NCBI GenBank assembly: GCA_002702875.1
Contig: PACV01000066.1
Location: forward strand, 1 to 42,405
From: Flavobacteriaceae bacterium
GTDB lineage: Bacteria; Bacteroidota; Bacteroidia; Flavobacteriales; Flavobacteriaceae
Length of the DNA: 42,405 nt
Direction: 5' to 3'
Below the pieces are notes generated by a model that did not search any database, was not told the DNA's origin, and was given only the letters and a program-made list of their open reading frames with translations. The stretch's first letter is position 1. Each line of letters starts with the position of its first letter. Positions 26,795 through 35,544 of the stretch are shown here, in pieces. The translations under genes and the position numbers were made by a program.

Positions 26795-28084
26795 TTACTT
26801 TAACAAATTATAGTAATAATCAAATTTTTTTTCAATCATATCTAGTGATAAATTACCAATACTTCCTATGTGAGTATATTTTATTTTTTTTGGTTTTTTA
26901 TATTTCTTATTCTTAATTTCCTCACTAACAGAAAGATAACTTTCTCTAAATGTTTTACCTTTCAATACCTCGTGATTAATTTTCTCAACGCTGTTTATGT
27001 ATTTATATTTTTTTTGATTGAGTATTTTAGTTTTAATTTTAATTTGAGGAATCGAGTAAATAAACATTTCTAGACAATCTCTCAAATCATTAATTCCATC
27101 AATAATTGGTCCTTTTGTTAATTGAAAATCTCTATGATAACCACTTGGTAGATTTGTTGTAAGCAATGAAATTTGGTTTGGAATATTTTGAATTAAATTT
27201 GATTTTGCTCTTATTAACTCAAATATATCTGGATTTTGTTTATGTGGCATAATACTTGAACCTGTTAATAGATCACTAGGAAAAGAAATAAAATCAAAAT
27301 CTTGACCCATATATAGACATATATCCATAGACAACTTTGAAATTGTTGAAGCAATTAAACTAAGTGCCATAGAAGTTGATTTTTCAATTTTCCCTCTGCT
27401 AATTTGACAAGCCATTGAATTAACTTTTAAGAATTTAAATCCTAGTTTTTTTGTTGTATAAATTCTATCAATTGGAAAAGTAGAACCAAATCCAGCTGCA
27501 CTTCCAAGAGGATTTTGATTTACAACTTCAATTGCGGAGTTTAAAAAAATCAAATCATCAATTAATGATTCAGCATATGAGGAAAACCATAACCCAAATG
27601 AAGAGGGCATAGCAATTTGAAGATGAGAGTATCCGGGCATTAATTTATTTTTGTGATTCTTAGCTAGTGCAATTAAAATATTAAATAATTTTTTTAAATC
27701 AATTTTTATATCATTTAAAGAATCTAAAATAAAAAGCTGAATAGCAGCTAATACTTGATCATTTCTGGATCTAGATGTGTGTATTTTTTTTCCCGTGTCA
27801 CCTAGTTTTTCGGTTAGAAGAAATTCAATTTTAGAATGAACATCTTCAAATTCTTCACCAATATCAAATTCTTTATTATCAATATCTTTAATTATTTCAT
27901 TTAATACATTGTTTATTTTCTTTAGTTCACTTGTATTTAAAATTCCAATTTTTTTTAACATTGATGCATGAGCAATTGAAGCATGACAATCGAATTTTGC
28001 AATATTTAAGTCATATAATCTATCTTTTCCAACAGTGAATTTATCGACTTTTTTATTAAATTTTTGATTATTCCAAAGTTTCAT
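26795..28084 (-). CDS. argH: Argininosuccinate lyase
   Basis: 429 residues, a little shorter than the usual ~460. Superfamily signature GSSIMPHKQNP (275-285), TSRSRNDQ (103-110) and YSHLQIAMP with H154 are intact, so the active site looks complete. It splits argininosuccinate into arginine and fumarate, the last step of arginine synthesis. Last gene of the nine-gene operon, 6 bp after argE. The missing length is mainly at the C-terminus, where the tail is short and lysine-rich. Confidence 0.95.
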   Translation of the reverse strand: MKLWNNQKFNKKVDKFTVGKDRLYDLNIAKFDCHASIAHASMLKKIGILNTSELKKINNVLNEIIKDIDNKEFDIGEEFEDVHSKIEFLLTEKLGDTGKKIHTSRSRNDQVLAAIQLFILDSLNDIKIDLKKLFNILIALAKNHKNKLMPGYSHLQIAMPSSFGLWFSSYAESLIDDLIFLNSAIEVVNQNPLGSAAGFGSTFPIDRIYTTKKLGFKFLKVNSMACQISRGKIEKSTSMALSLIASTISKLSMDICLYMGQDFDFISFPSDLLTGSSIMPHKQNPDIFELIRAKSNLIQNIPNQISLLTTNLPSGYHRDFQLTKGPIIDGINDLRDCLEMFIYSIPQIKIKTKILNQKKYKYINSVEKINHEVLKGKTFRESYLSVSEEIKNKKYKKPKKIKYTHIGSIGNLSLDMIEKKFDYYYNLLK

Positions 28085-28090
28085 AATAGT

Positions 28091-29149
28091 TTAAAGTATT
28101 TCTTTTAAAAGTTTTATGTAGAGATCAATCCCAGTTTCAATTTCACTTAAATAAATAAATTCATTTGCTGTGTGAGATCTTTTTGAGTCGCCTGGTCCTA
28201 ATTTTATTGATGGAAAATTAAGTTTTGCCTGGTCTGATAGAGTAGGTGATCCATATTTCTCCATTCCTATTTTTGAAGCTGCCAAAACAATTCCGTGATT
28301 TTCATCTATTGATGAGGAATTTAAATCTAATGATCTAGATTCTATTCTGTAGGGTGAAGATTTTTTTATAATTTGAAGTATTTCAAGATTTGAATAACAA
28401 TCGTTGACTCTAATATCAACCACTAAATTTACATCTGATGGAACTACATTATGCTGAGAACCACCATTAACTTGAGTCACAGTTACTTTAACTGGCCCTA
28501 AAATTTTTGAAATTTTTTCAAACTTAAAATTTTTAAACCAATTTATAGCATCGGGTAATTTTTCAATTGCACTATCATTGTTTTCATGAGCAGCATGGCT
28601 TGGAGTTCCTTCAATGATTACATCTAATACAAGTAATCCCTTTTCAGCAATTGCTAATTTCATTTCAGTTGGTTCACCAACAATTGCAATATCAAGCTTA
28701 GGTAAATCAATCAATAAACTATTTAATCCCAAAGGTCCGGAACTTTCTTCCTCTGCTGTAGCAGCAATGATAATATTATATTTTAAATTCTCAACATTAT
28801 AGAAATATTTGAACGTTGAAATTAGAGAAACTAATGCTCCTCCTGCATCATTACTTCCTAGACCATATAATTTTCCATTTTCCACATGAGCTAAAAAGGG
28901 ATCTTTAGTGTAAGCTTTATTCGGGAGCACAGTGTCGTGATGAGAATTTAATAAAAGGGTAGGTTTCTTCTTATCAAATTTTTTATTTAATGCAAACACA
29001 TTATTATTTTTTCTATAACACTTAATTTTTCTATCATTAAACCAGTTTTGGATTGTATCAGCAGTTTTGTTTTCAGAACCTGAAAAAGATTTGATTGAGA
29101 TTAAATCTTTAAGTAGTTTAACAGCATCATTTACTATAATATTTTCCAT
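28091..29149 (-). CDS. argE: M20-family N-acyl-L-ornithine/citrulline deacylase
   Basis: 352 residues from the ATG at 29149, which leaves one base after the argB stop. An earlier in-frame start (29212) would add 21 residues of Lys/Leu-rich sequence that overlap argB and are not part of the fold, so I reject it. Di-zinc M20 motifs are present: HHD (about 70-72), D101 in GSNDAGG and EEE at about 133-135, with the dimerisation domain between. The enzyme removes the acyl group from the intermediate made by the carbamoyltransferase step. In this pathway that is N-acyl-citrulline, and if the carbamoyltransferase uses succinylornithine the true substrate is N-succinylcitrulline. The gene symbol follows common practice, not a tested substrate. 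Confidence 0.85.
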   Translation of the reverse strand: MENIIVNDAVKLLKDLISIKSFSGSENKTADTIQNWFNDRKIKCYRKNNNVFALNKKFDKKKPTLLLNSHHDTVLPNKAYTKDPFLAHVENGKLYGLGSNDAGGALVSLISTFKYFYNVENLKYNIIIAATAEEESSGPLGLNSLLIDLPKLDIAIVGEPTEMKLAIAEKGLLVLDVIIEGTPSHAAHENNDSAIEKLPDAINWFKNFKFEKISKILGPVKVTVTQVNGGSQHNVVPSDVNLVVDIRVNDCYSNLEILQIIKKSSPYRIESRSLDLNSSSIDENHGIVLAASKIGMEKYGSPTLSDQAKLNFPSIKLGPGDSKRSHTANEFIYLSEIETGIDLYIKLLKEIL

Positions 29150-29150
29150 T

Positions 29151-29930
29151 TTAAGATATAATTTTAGTGTATTTAATTTTATTTTTTTTATTAATAATTT
29201 GTGGAAGTCCAATAAAAATATTTTCTACGCCACTTTTTAAAGCTTTAAATGCATTTTCCAATTTGGGTATCATACCTTTTGATAAAATATTTTTTTTTAC
29301 AAGTTTTTTATATAGCTTAAAATCAATTAACTCAATAACTGATTCAGAATCATCAAGTTCTTTTAAAACACCCATTAATTCAAAACAAAAAAATAAGGAA
29401 ACCTTAAATTTTTCTGCTAAAGAACAAGCGATTTGAGTTGATATAGTATCAGCGTTTATATTTAAAACTTGACCCCTTTTATTGTGTGTCAAAGGAGAAA
29501 TTATTGGGGTATAATTGTTATCTAACAAAATATATATTAGATCTAAATTTATTTTTTTAATATCACCAACAAAACCAAAATCAATTTTTTTATTTTTTCT
29601 TTTTTCAGACTCTGTAATGTTTCCGTCAATTCCACTTAATCCAATAAAACTATCATTATATTTTTGCAATTTGCTAGTTAATTTTTTGTTAATTAAACCA
29701 CCATAGATACTGGTAACTACGTCAATTGTTTCCTCGTCGGTAATTCTCCTTCCGTTAACGAAATTAGGTTTAATATCCATCTTTTTTAACCATTTATCAC
29801 CTTCTTTACCTCCACCATGAACTAAAATTTTTTTGCCTTCTATCATTGCGAAGTTTTTAAGAAAATTGTCTAATTCAATATCATTTTCTAGAATTGACCC
29901 TCCGATTTTTATTATACTAAGAGATTCCAT
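29151..29930 (-). CDS. argB: Acetylglutamate kinase (N-acylglutamate kinase)
   Basis: 259 residues of the amino-acid kinase family. IIKIGGSIL (6-14), LVHGGGKEGD (about 37-46) and NGRRITDEETID (59-70) are the expected phosphate- and substrate-binding blocks. It phosphorylates N-acylglutamate with ATP in the second step of arginine synthesis. No long N-terminal extension or C-terminal regulatory part is visible, so the arginine-inhibited hexameric type is unlikely. The start overlaps the end of argF' by 14 bp, which suggests coupled translation. In Bacteroidota that use succinylated intermediates the kinase would act on N-succinylglutamate; that is inference. Confidence 0.92.
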   Translation of the reverse strand: MESLSIIKIGGSILENDIELDNFLKNFAMIEGKKILVHGGGKEGDKWLKKMDIKPNFVNGRRITDEETIDVVTSIYGGLINKKLTSKLQKYNDSFIGLSGIDGNITESEKRKNKKIDFGFVGDIKKINLDLIYILLDNNYTPIISPLTHNKRGQVLNINADTISTQIACSLAEKFKVSLFFCFELMGVLKELDDSESVIELIDFKLYKKLVKKNILSKGMIPKLENAFKALKSGVENIFIGLPQIINKKNKIKYTKIIS

Positions 29931-30867
29931 CTATTAAAAGTTTTATAACTGATTGCGCAGCAAATGTTCTATTATTTGCTTGTTGTATAACTAATGAATT
30001 CTTATTATCTAATACCTCATCAGATACAATAATATTTCTTCTAACTGGTAAGCAATGCATGAATTTTGCATTATTAGTTATTTTCATTTTTTCTTTTGTC
30101 AACATCCATTCATTGTCTGTTTTAAGAATTTGTCCATAATTTGAATATGAAGCCCAATTTTTTGCATAAACAAAGTCAGCATTTTCAAGTGCCTCACTTT
30201 GGTTGTATGTAATTTTCGCATTTTTTGTAATCCTTGAATCTAATTCATAACCTTCAGGTTGAGCAATGTAATAATCGGCATCAATATGATTTATCATTCT
30301 TGTGAAAGAATTACCAACTGCATGTGGAAGGGCTTTAGGGTGAGGAGCCCAAGTTAAAACAACTTTAGGTTTATGTTTTGGCATATTTTCTTTAATTGTA
30401 ATTGCATCTGCAATTGCTTGTAATGGATGACTTGTAGAACTTTCCATATTTAGGATTGGTTTTTTTGCATATTTTGAAAAACTATTTAAAACAATTTCAG
30501 CTTCATCTTTGTTTTTATCTGTCAAATTTGCAAATGCTCTTATCCCAATAATATCGCAATATTGAGATATAACTGCAGCTGCCTCTTTAACATGTTCTGA
30601 TCTTATACCACTCATTTTAGTACCGTCCTCAAACTCAAGTGCCCATGTTTCAGTCGATAAATTCATTACCATAATATTCAAACCGAGATTTTGAGCAGCT
30701 AATTGAGTGCTTAGTCTAGTTCTTAAACTTGGGTTGAAGAAAAGAAGGCCTATGGTTTTATTTTTCCCAATTCCATTATGAATAAACGGGTCAATTTTGT
30801 AAATAAGTGCGTTCTCAACACATTTTTTAAAATTTGGTAAATCATTAATTGTTATAAAATTTTTCAT
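29917..30867 (-). CDS. argF': N-succinylornithine carbamoyltransferase (ArgF')
   Basis: 316 residues. Carbamoyl-phosphate motif SLRTR (47-51), HPLQAIAD, and MHCLPVRRN near the C-terminus place it in the transcarbamylase family. It follows the Bacteroides fragilis succinylornithine enzyme closely (TWAPHPKALPHAV, PEGYELD, YAKNWASYSNYGQIL) and not the classical ornithine enzyme (no DxxxSMG loop). Residue 90, which decides the acyl group in this family (Glu in the Xanthomonas acetylornithine enzyme, Pro in the Bacteroides succinylornithine enzyme), is Ser here (GIRSEH). Small residues at this site go with succinylornithine. The enzyme makes N-acylcitrulline from N-acylornithine. It abuts argD (0 bp) and overlaps argB. 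Confidence 0.88.
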   Translation of the reverse strand: MKNFITINDLPNFKKCVENALIYKIDPFIHNGIGKNKTIGLLFFNPSLRTRLSTQLAAQNLGLNIMVMNLSTETWALEFEDGTKMSGIRSEHVKEAAAVISQYCDIIGIRAFANLTDKNKDEAEIVLNSFSKYAKKPILNMESSTSHPLQAIADAITIKENMPKHKPKVVLTWAPHPKALPHAVGNSFTRMINHIDADYYIAQPEGYELDSRITKNAKITYNQSEALENADFVYAKNWASYSNYGQILKTDNEWMLTKEKMKITNNAKFMHCLPVRRNIIVSDEVLDNKNSLVIQQANNRTFAAQSVIKLLIDGIS

Positions 30868-32001
30868 TTAATGTTTTTTTAATTCAATTTTTAGAGCTTT
30901 AAAAAAAATGTCAATATGTTCTTTTTTTATTGTTAAAGGCGGTAATATTCTTATCAATTTTTTGTTGCTACTTCCTCCAGTGAAAATTTTGTGATCATAT
31001 ATTAGTTTTTTTCTTAATTCTGCAACTTCGAAGTTAAATTCTAGACCCAACATTAGACCTCTACCTTTTACATTTTTTATTTTATCAATTTTTTTAGCTT
31101 TATTAATAAAATAATCACCTACCACTTTTGCATTTTCCATTAAATTATTTTCTTTAATTTGGTGCAAAACTGACAAACTAGCTGCACAAGCCAAATGGTT
31201 CCCTCCATATGTAGTTCCTAACATTCCATATTTTGGTTTAATTTTTCTATTAATTAAAACACCACCAACAGGAAAACCGTTCCCCATACCCTTAGCTAGA
31301 GTAATAATGTCAGGTGCTATTTTAAATTTTTGAAAACCAAAAAAGTCACCTGATCTACCAAAACCTGATTGAACCTCGTCAGCAATAAGACAAACATCAT
31401 ATTTTTTACACAATTTGTATAAGTTATTTATAAATTCCTCATCGGGCTGATCTAACCCACCAACACCTTGAATTGACTCAAATATAACTGATGACACATC
31501 ATTTTTTTCCAATTCAATTTTAACTTTATCGATTTCATTAAAAGGTAAAAAAGTTACCTTTTGCTGAGAATTTATTGGAGCAACAATATTTGGATTATCT
31601 GTTGCTGCAACTGCCGCACTGGTTCTACCGTGAAAAGCATTTTTGAAAGAAATTATTCTAGATTTATTATTATAAAATGAAGCTAATTTAATAGCATTTT
31701 CGTTTGCTTCAGCTCCAGAACTACACATAAATAGGCTATAATTATTACAATTCGATGCATTAGCTAATTTTACTGCTAATTCATTCTGTAATGGGTTTTT
31801 TATGGCATTAGAGTAAAATCCAATTTTATTTATTTGATCAACTATAGATTTGATATAATATTTATTTCCGTGGCCAATAGAAATGACAGCATGTCCTCCA
31901 TAGAGGTCTAAATATTTATTTTGATTTTCATCAAAAACAAATACGTCTTTTGCTTTACTAGGAGTTACTTCATATAAGGGATAGACATCAAATAAATTCA
32001 T
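30868..32001 (-). CDS. argD: N-acylornithine aminotransferase (class III, PLP)
   Basis: 377 residues. PLP-binding block TLAKGMGNGFPVGG with lysine K237, IADEVQSGFGRSG (about 206-218) with the conserved Asp, and SSGAEANENAIKLA (about 94-107) for the phosphate group. FHGRT is at about 123-127. It moves an amino group from glutamate to N-acylglutamate semialdehyde to give N-acylornithine. In this operon it precedes argF' with no spacer and follows proC by 3 bp. Class III enzymes with acetyl- and succinylornithine activity are hard to tell apart, so the acyl group cannot be read from this protein. Confidence 0.92.
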   Translation of the reverse strand: MNLFDVYPLYEVTPSKAKDVFVFDENQNKYLDLYGGHAVISIGHGNKYYIKSIVDQINKIGFYSNAIKNPLQNELAVKLANASNCNNYSLFMCSSGAEANENAIKLASFYNNKSRIISFKNAFHGRTSAAVAATDNPNIVAPINSQQKVTFLPFNEIDKVKIELEKNDVSSVIFESIQGVGGLDQPDEEFINNLYKLCKKYDVCLIADEVQSGFGRSGDFFGFQKFKIAPDIITLAKGMGNGFPVGGVLINRKIKPKYGMLGTTYGGNHLACAASLSVLHQIKENNLMENAKVVGDYFINKAKKIDKIKNVKGRGLMLGLEFNFEVAELRKKLIYDHKIFTGGSSNKKLIRILPPLTIKKEHIDIFFKALKIELKKH

Positions 32002-32004
32002 ATA

Positions 32005-32799
32005 CTATTTTTTTGACATTTCATTTATTTTTTCAAATGAGGCAACTAACCCCTGAATTATAGAGGAACTCAAACCTTTATGTTCCATTTCATTTAAACC
32101 TTTAATAGTACATCCATTAGGGGTTGTGACTTTATCTATTTCTTTCTCAGGATGAGAATTATTTTCTAAAAGTAAACTTGAAGCACCAAGTGCTGTAAAT
32201 GTTGACATTTTCATAGCTTCACTGGCTTCAAAACCGAGTTGGATACCGCCTTGAGTCATTGCTCTGATTATTCTCATCCAAAATGCAATACCGCTTGCAC
32301 ATAATACAGTTGCAGCTTGCATATCATTTTCTTTAATAATTATCGAGTTCCCTAACCCATTAAAAATTGCAGAGGCAATATCAATTCTTTTTTTACCAAT
32401 TTCATTACTACATAAACATGTCATTGATTTCCCAACTGAAATTGCTGTATTTGGCATAGATCTGATTATTGGTATTTTATTTCCAATAACACTCTCAATT
32501 CTATTTATATGAAAACCAGTTATAGTTGAAATAATTATGTGCTTATTTGTCAAATGAGTATTTATCTCATTTAAAATTTCTTCAAATTGATTCGGTTGAA
32601 CTGAAAAAATTAATATGTCAGATTTTTTAACTGCTTCAATATTATTTTTAGTAACAGTTACATACTTGTTTTCACTCCACTCTTCAATTGACTCAATATT
32701 TCTTTTAGTAAGATACAAAGAAGTTATAGTGTTGTTAATTATTAAACCTTGAGCTATGCTTAATCCAAGATTTCCTGTTCCAATTATTGCTATTTTCAT
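32005..32799 (-). CDS. proC: Pyrroline-5-carboxylate reductase
   Basis: 264 residues. N-terminal Rossmann motif IGTGNLGLSIAQGL (6-19), SVQPNQFEEIL, IIRSMPNTAISVGK (the family's core), and the C-terminal dimer signature LCASGIAFWMRIIRAMTQGG, then STFTALGASSLLLENNSHPE and TPNGCTIKGLNEMEH. It reduces pyrroline-5-carboxylate to proline with NADPH. Placement inside the arginine operon is seen in other Flavobacteriia and links proline and arginine synthesis, which share glutamate-derived semialdehydes. The open question is whether it also makes or drains ornithine-derived pyrroline-5-carboxylate. Confidence 0.9.
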   Translation of the reverse strand: MKIAIIGTGNLGLSIAQGLIINNTITSLYLTKRNIESIEEWSENKYVTVTKNNIEAVKKSDILIFSVQPNQFEEILNEINTHLTNKHIIISTITGFHINRIESVIGNKIPIIRSMPNTAISVGKSMTCLCSNEIGKKRIDIASAIFNGLGNSIIIKENDMQAATVLCASGIAFWMRIIRAMTQGGIQLGFEASEAMKMSTFTALGASSLLLENNSHPEKEIDKVTTPNGCTIKGLNEMEHKGLSSSIIQGLVASFEKINEMSKK

Positions 32800-32811
32800 A
32801 ATAATTAATTT

Positions 32812-33786
32812 TTAAAAAATTGATCCTTTAAATTTCAAACCCAAACTTTCATCCCAGTTCATTAATAAATTTGTATTCTGAATTGCTTGACCAGAAGCTC
32901 CTTTGATTAAATTGTCAATTATTGAAGTAATTAATAGTTTATCTTCATGTTTGTGTAGGTGAATATGACAATTATTTGTATTGACAACTTGTTTCAAGAA
33001 AATTTCATTTTTAGAAATTTTAACAAACGGATCACCTTTATAGTAATCACTATACAAATCAAATGCTTTGTCAATACTATCATTAAAATTCGTATAAGCC
33101 GTTGAAAAAATACCTCTTGTAAAGTTACCTCTAATTGGGATAAAGTTGATTTTTACTTCATTTCCATTTAAAAAATTAAGTGTTTGATTAATTTCACTTA
33201 AATGTTGGTGAGTAAATACTTTATACCAAGAAAGGTTATTGTTTCTTTGACTAAAATGTGATGTGCTACTTAATCCAACTCCGGCTCCTGTACTGCCAGT
33301 AATAGAATTCACATGAATTTCATCACAAATTAATTTTGAATATGCTAATGGTAAAATTGCAAGTTGAATGGATGTTGCAAAGCAACCAGGATTGGCAATA
33401 TTATTTGAATTTTTCAATTTACTTTTTTGAAATTCTGGCAAACCATAAGTAAAAATTCTATCCTTAAATTTAGAAAATTCATTTAATCTAAAATCATGAC
33501 TTAAGTCAATTACTTTTGTCTTAGGGTTCAAAACATTTTTTTCTAAAAATTTTTTTGAATTTCCATGACCAAGACATAAGAATAGTAAATCAACATCATC
33601 ATTAATTGAATCAGTGAATTTTAAATTTGATTCTCCAATTAAGTCATAATGAGCATCTTCTATTTTCTTTCCCGATTTAGTTGAGCTATACACATATTTT
33701 AATCTTAAATTAGGATGTCTAAGAATTATTCTAATTAACTCACCTCCAGTGTATCCAGAACCACCAATTACTCCAACACTTTTCAT
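32812..33786 (-). CDS. argC: N-acyl-gamma-glutamyl-phosphate reductase
   Basis: 324 residues. NADP-binding GGSGYTGGELIRI (8-20) and the catalytic cysteine C135 in ANPGCFATSIQLA are both present; HLSEINQTL and FIPIRGNFTRGI follow as expected. It reduces the acylglutamyl phosphate made by ArgB to the semialdehyde in the cytoplasm. The start overlaps argG by 4 bp (ATGA), and proC follows after 12 bp. Length and motifs are those of the standard bacterial enzyme; acyl preference cannot be judged. Confidence 0.94.
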   Translation of the reverse strand: MKSVGVIGGSGYTGGELIRIILRHPNLRLKYVYSSTKSGKKIEDAHYDLIGESNLKFTDSINDDVDLLFLCLGHGNSKKFLEKNVLNPKTKVIDLSHDFRLNEFSKFKDRIFTYGLPEFQKSKLKNSNNIANPGCFATSIQLAILPLAYSKLICDEIHVNSITGSTGAGVGLSSTSHFSQRNNNLSWYKVFTHQHLSEINQTLNFLNGNEVKINFIPIRGNFTRGIFSTAYTNFNDSIDKAFDLYSDYYKGDPFVKISKNEIFLKQVVNTNNCHIHLHKHEDKLLITSIIDNLIKGASGQAIQNTNLLMNWDESLGLKFKGSIF

Positions 33787-34973
33787 TTTTTATTTGAATT
33801 TTTTAAATTAAAAATTTTACCAGTATTACTAATTATTTTAATAAATCCCTTTACATCATTTGAACTCCAACCGTTGTTCATTTCACCATAAACCCCTAAT
33901 GAGTTATTCATTAAATCATTATTAGATGAAATTCCTTCAAGCTCAAATCTGTACGGACTCAATTTTATGGAAACTTTTCCAGTTACATTTTTTTGACTAC
34001 TAATTAAAAAAGATTCTATATCTCTCATAACTGGGTCAAGATAATTTCCCTCATGTAATAACATACCATAGAAATCAGCCACTTGTTTTTTTTGAAATTG
34101 TTGCCATTTTGAAAGAGTATGCTTTTCAAGTAAATGGTGGGATTTAATAATTATAATTGGAGCTGCAGCTTCAAACGCAACTCTTCCTTTTATTCCAATA
34201 ATTGTATCTCCAACGTGAGTATCTCTTCCAATTGCAAATTTTTCAGAAATTGATTGTAAGTAATTTATTAAATTAACAGGATTATCAGCTAATCCATTAA
34301 CTTCTACCAACTCTCCTTTATTAAAACTTAAGCTAATATTTTTTGATTTTTTTTCTTTTAATTGATTAGGAAATGCAATTTCAGGTAAAGTTTTGTTTGA
34401 GTGTAAAGTTTCATCACCACCAATTGTTGTTCCCCATAACCCTTTATTAATTGAATATTTTCCTTTTTCCCATGAAATATCTATTCCATTTTGCTTAAGA
34501 TAATTGATTTCCTCTTCTCTTGTTAATGAATTATCTCTTATTGGTGTTATAATTTTTATATCAGGAGCAAGAGTTTGAAATATTAAATCAAATCTAATTT
34601 GGTCATTTCCAGCACCAGTACTTCCATGTGCAATGTATTTTATGTTATTTTTATTTGCATAATTAATTAATTCAATCGCTTGAATAACTCTTTCAGCACT
34701 AACTGATAAAGGATAGGTTTCATTTTTAAGGATATTTCCAAACACTAAAAATCTAATTACCTTATTATAATAATTATCAAGCCCATTTAAACTAGTATAT
34801 TTTGTTGCTCCAATTTTAAGCGCATTGTCTTGTTGGTTTTTGATTTCTTGATCATTAAATCCTCCAGTATTAACACTTACAGCATGAACTTCAAATCCAT
34901 CTTTTGATAATTTTTTTAGGCAATAAGAAGTATCTAAACCACCACTGTAGGCAAGCACAAGTTTTTTTTTCAT
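33783..34973 (-). CDS. argG: Argininosuccinate synthase
   Basis: 396 residues. ATP-pyrophosphatase loop YSGGLDTS (9-16), AHGSTGAGNDQIRFDL and KGLWGTTIGGDE are clear. It joins citrulline and aspartate with ATP. The operon places it before argC, though its reaction is later. The GNAT gene ends one base before its start, so translation of the two is close-coupled. The C-terminal part has the expected family strands, with no sign of truncation. Confidence 0.95.
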   Translation of the reverse strand: MKKKLVLAYSGGLDTSYCLKKLSKDGFEVHAVSVNTGGFNDQEIKNQQDNALKIGATKYTSLNGLDNYYNKVIRFLVFGNILKNETYPLSVSAERVIQAIELINYANKNNIKYIAHGSTGAGNDQIRFDLIFQTLAPDIKIITPIRDNSLTREEEINYLKQNGIDISWEKGKYSINKGLWGTTIGGDETLHSNKTLPEIAFPNQLKEKKSKNISLSFNKGELVEVNGLADNPVNLINYLQSISEKFAIGRDTHVGDTIIGIKGRVAFEAAAPIIIIKSHHLLEKHTLSKWQQFQKKQVADFYGMLLHEGNYLDPVMRDIESFLISSQKNVTGKVSIKLSPYRFELEGISSNNDLMNNSLGVYGEMNNGWSSNDVKGFIKIISNTGKIFNLKNSNKK

Positions 34974-34974
34974 A

Positions 34975-35502
34975 CTAATTTATTTTAGGTTCATATAACA
35001 TTCCAGTACATAAACACATTTTTCTGTCAGTTCTAGTTAAAATGTCATAATTTTTACACGTTTGACAACCTTTCCAAAAAGAAGGATCATCAGTTAATTG
35101 AGAAAAATTAACAGGTTTGTAACCTAGCTCATAATTGATTTTCATAACTGCCATACCAGTTGTAATTCCAAAAATTTTAGCTTTTGGGTATATTTTTTTT
35201 GACAAATTAAAGACCTTTTTCTTTATTTTTTTAGCTAAACCTAAACCTCTATACTCTGGAGCAACAATAAGCCCTGAGTGTGCAACATATTTACCTTCTC
35301 CCCAAACCTCAATATAACAAAACCCAGCAAATTTATTATAATTTGTAGCAATAACAGCATTTCCGCTTTTAATTTTGTTCAAAATGTAAACAGGGCTTCT
35401 TCTTGCAATACCTGTTCCCCTGACCTTAGCAGAATCATCTATGCATTTACTTATTTCATTCGCAAAATGTGTATGCTTTATACTTGCAATAATAATTTTC
35501 AT
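34975..35502 (-). CDS. GNAT acyltransferase with C-terminal Cys pairs; candidate first enzyme of arginine synthesis
   Basis: 175 residues, ATG start. The acetyltransferase core is visible: FAGFCYIEVWGEGKYVAHSG (substrate strands), VAPEYRGLGLAKKIKKKVF (acyl-CoA pyrophosphate loop, about 80-98) and ITTGMAVMKINYELGY. The C-terminus adds four cysteines (C146, C149, C163, C165; CxxC then CxC), a likely metal site not present in normal GNATs. It heads the arginine operon, and no other argA or argJ gene lies in the window. Relatives in Flavobacteriia are often annotated as N-acetyltransferase or ArgA-like. Because the carbamoyltransferase looks succinyl-type, this enzyme may use succinyl-CoA to make N-succinylglutamate. 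That is inference: no residue I can see decides acetyl versus succinyl. Confidence 0.75.
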   Translation of the reverse strand: MKIIIASIKHTHFANEISKCIDDSAKVRGTGIARRSPVYILNKIKSGNAVIATNYNKFAGFCYIEVWGEGKYVAHSGLIVAPEYRGLGLAKKIKKKVFNLSKKIYPKAKIFGITTGMAVMKINYELGYKPVNFSQLTDDPSFWKGCQTCKNYDILTRTDRKMCLCTGMLYEPKIN

Positions 35503-35535
35503 TATTGATTAATTAATATTAAATAAAATTGAATA

Positions 35536-35544
35536 TGTGGATAA
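35536..35544 (-). promoter_or_regulatory. Perfect DnaA box (TTATCCACA on the minus strand)
   Basis: TGTGGATAA on the plus strand is a 9/9 match to the consensus DnaA box. Bases 35542-35550 (TAAACCACA) are a 7/9 match in the opposite direction, so both lie in the inverted repeat TGTGG-ATAAA-CCACA. One perfect 9-mer is expected about 0.5 times per 42 kb at this base composition, so on its own it is weak. Confidence 0.4.

Noticed and set aside
29150-29212. Longer N-terminus for the ArgE-like protein
   Set aside because: It would overlap argB by more than 60 bp and adds a Lys/Leu-rich stretch outside the M20 fold; ATG at 29149 sits one base after argB.
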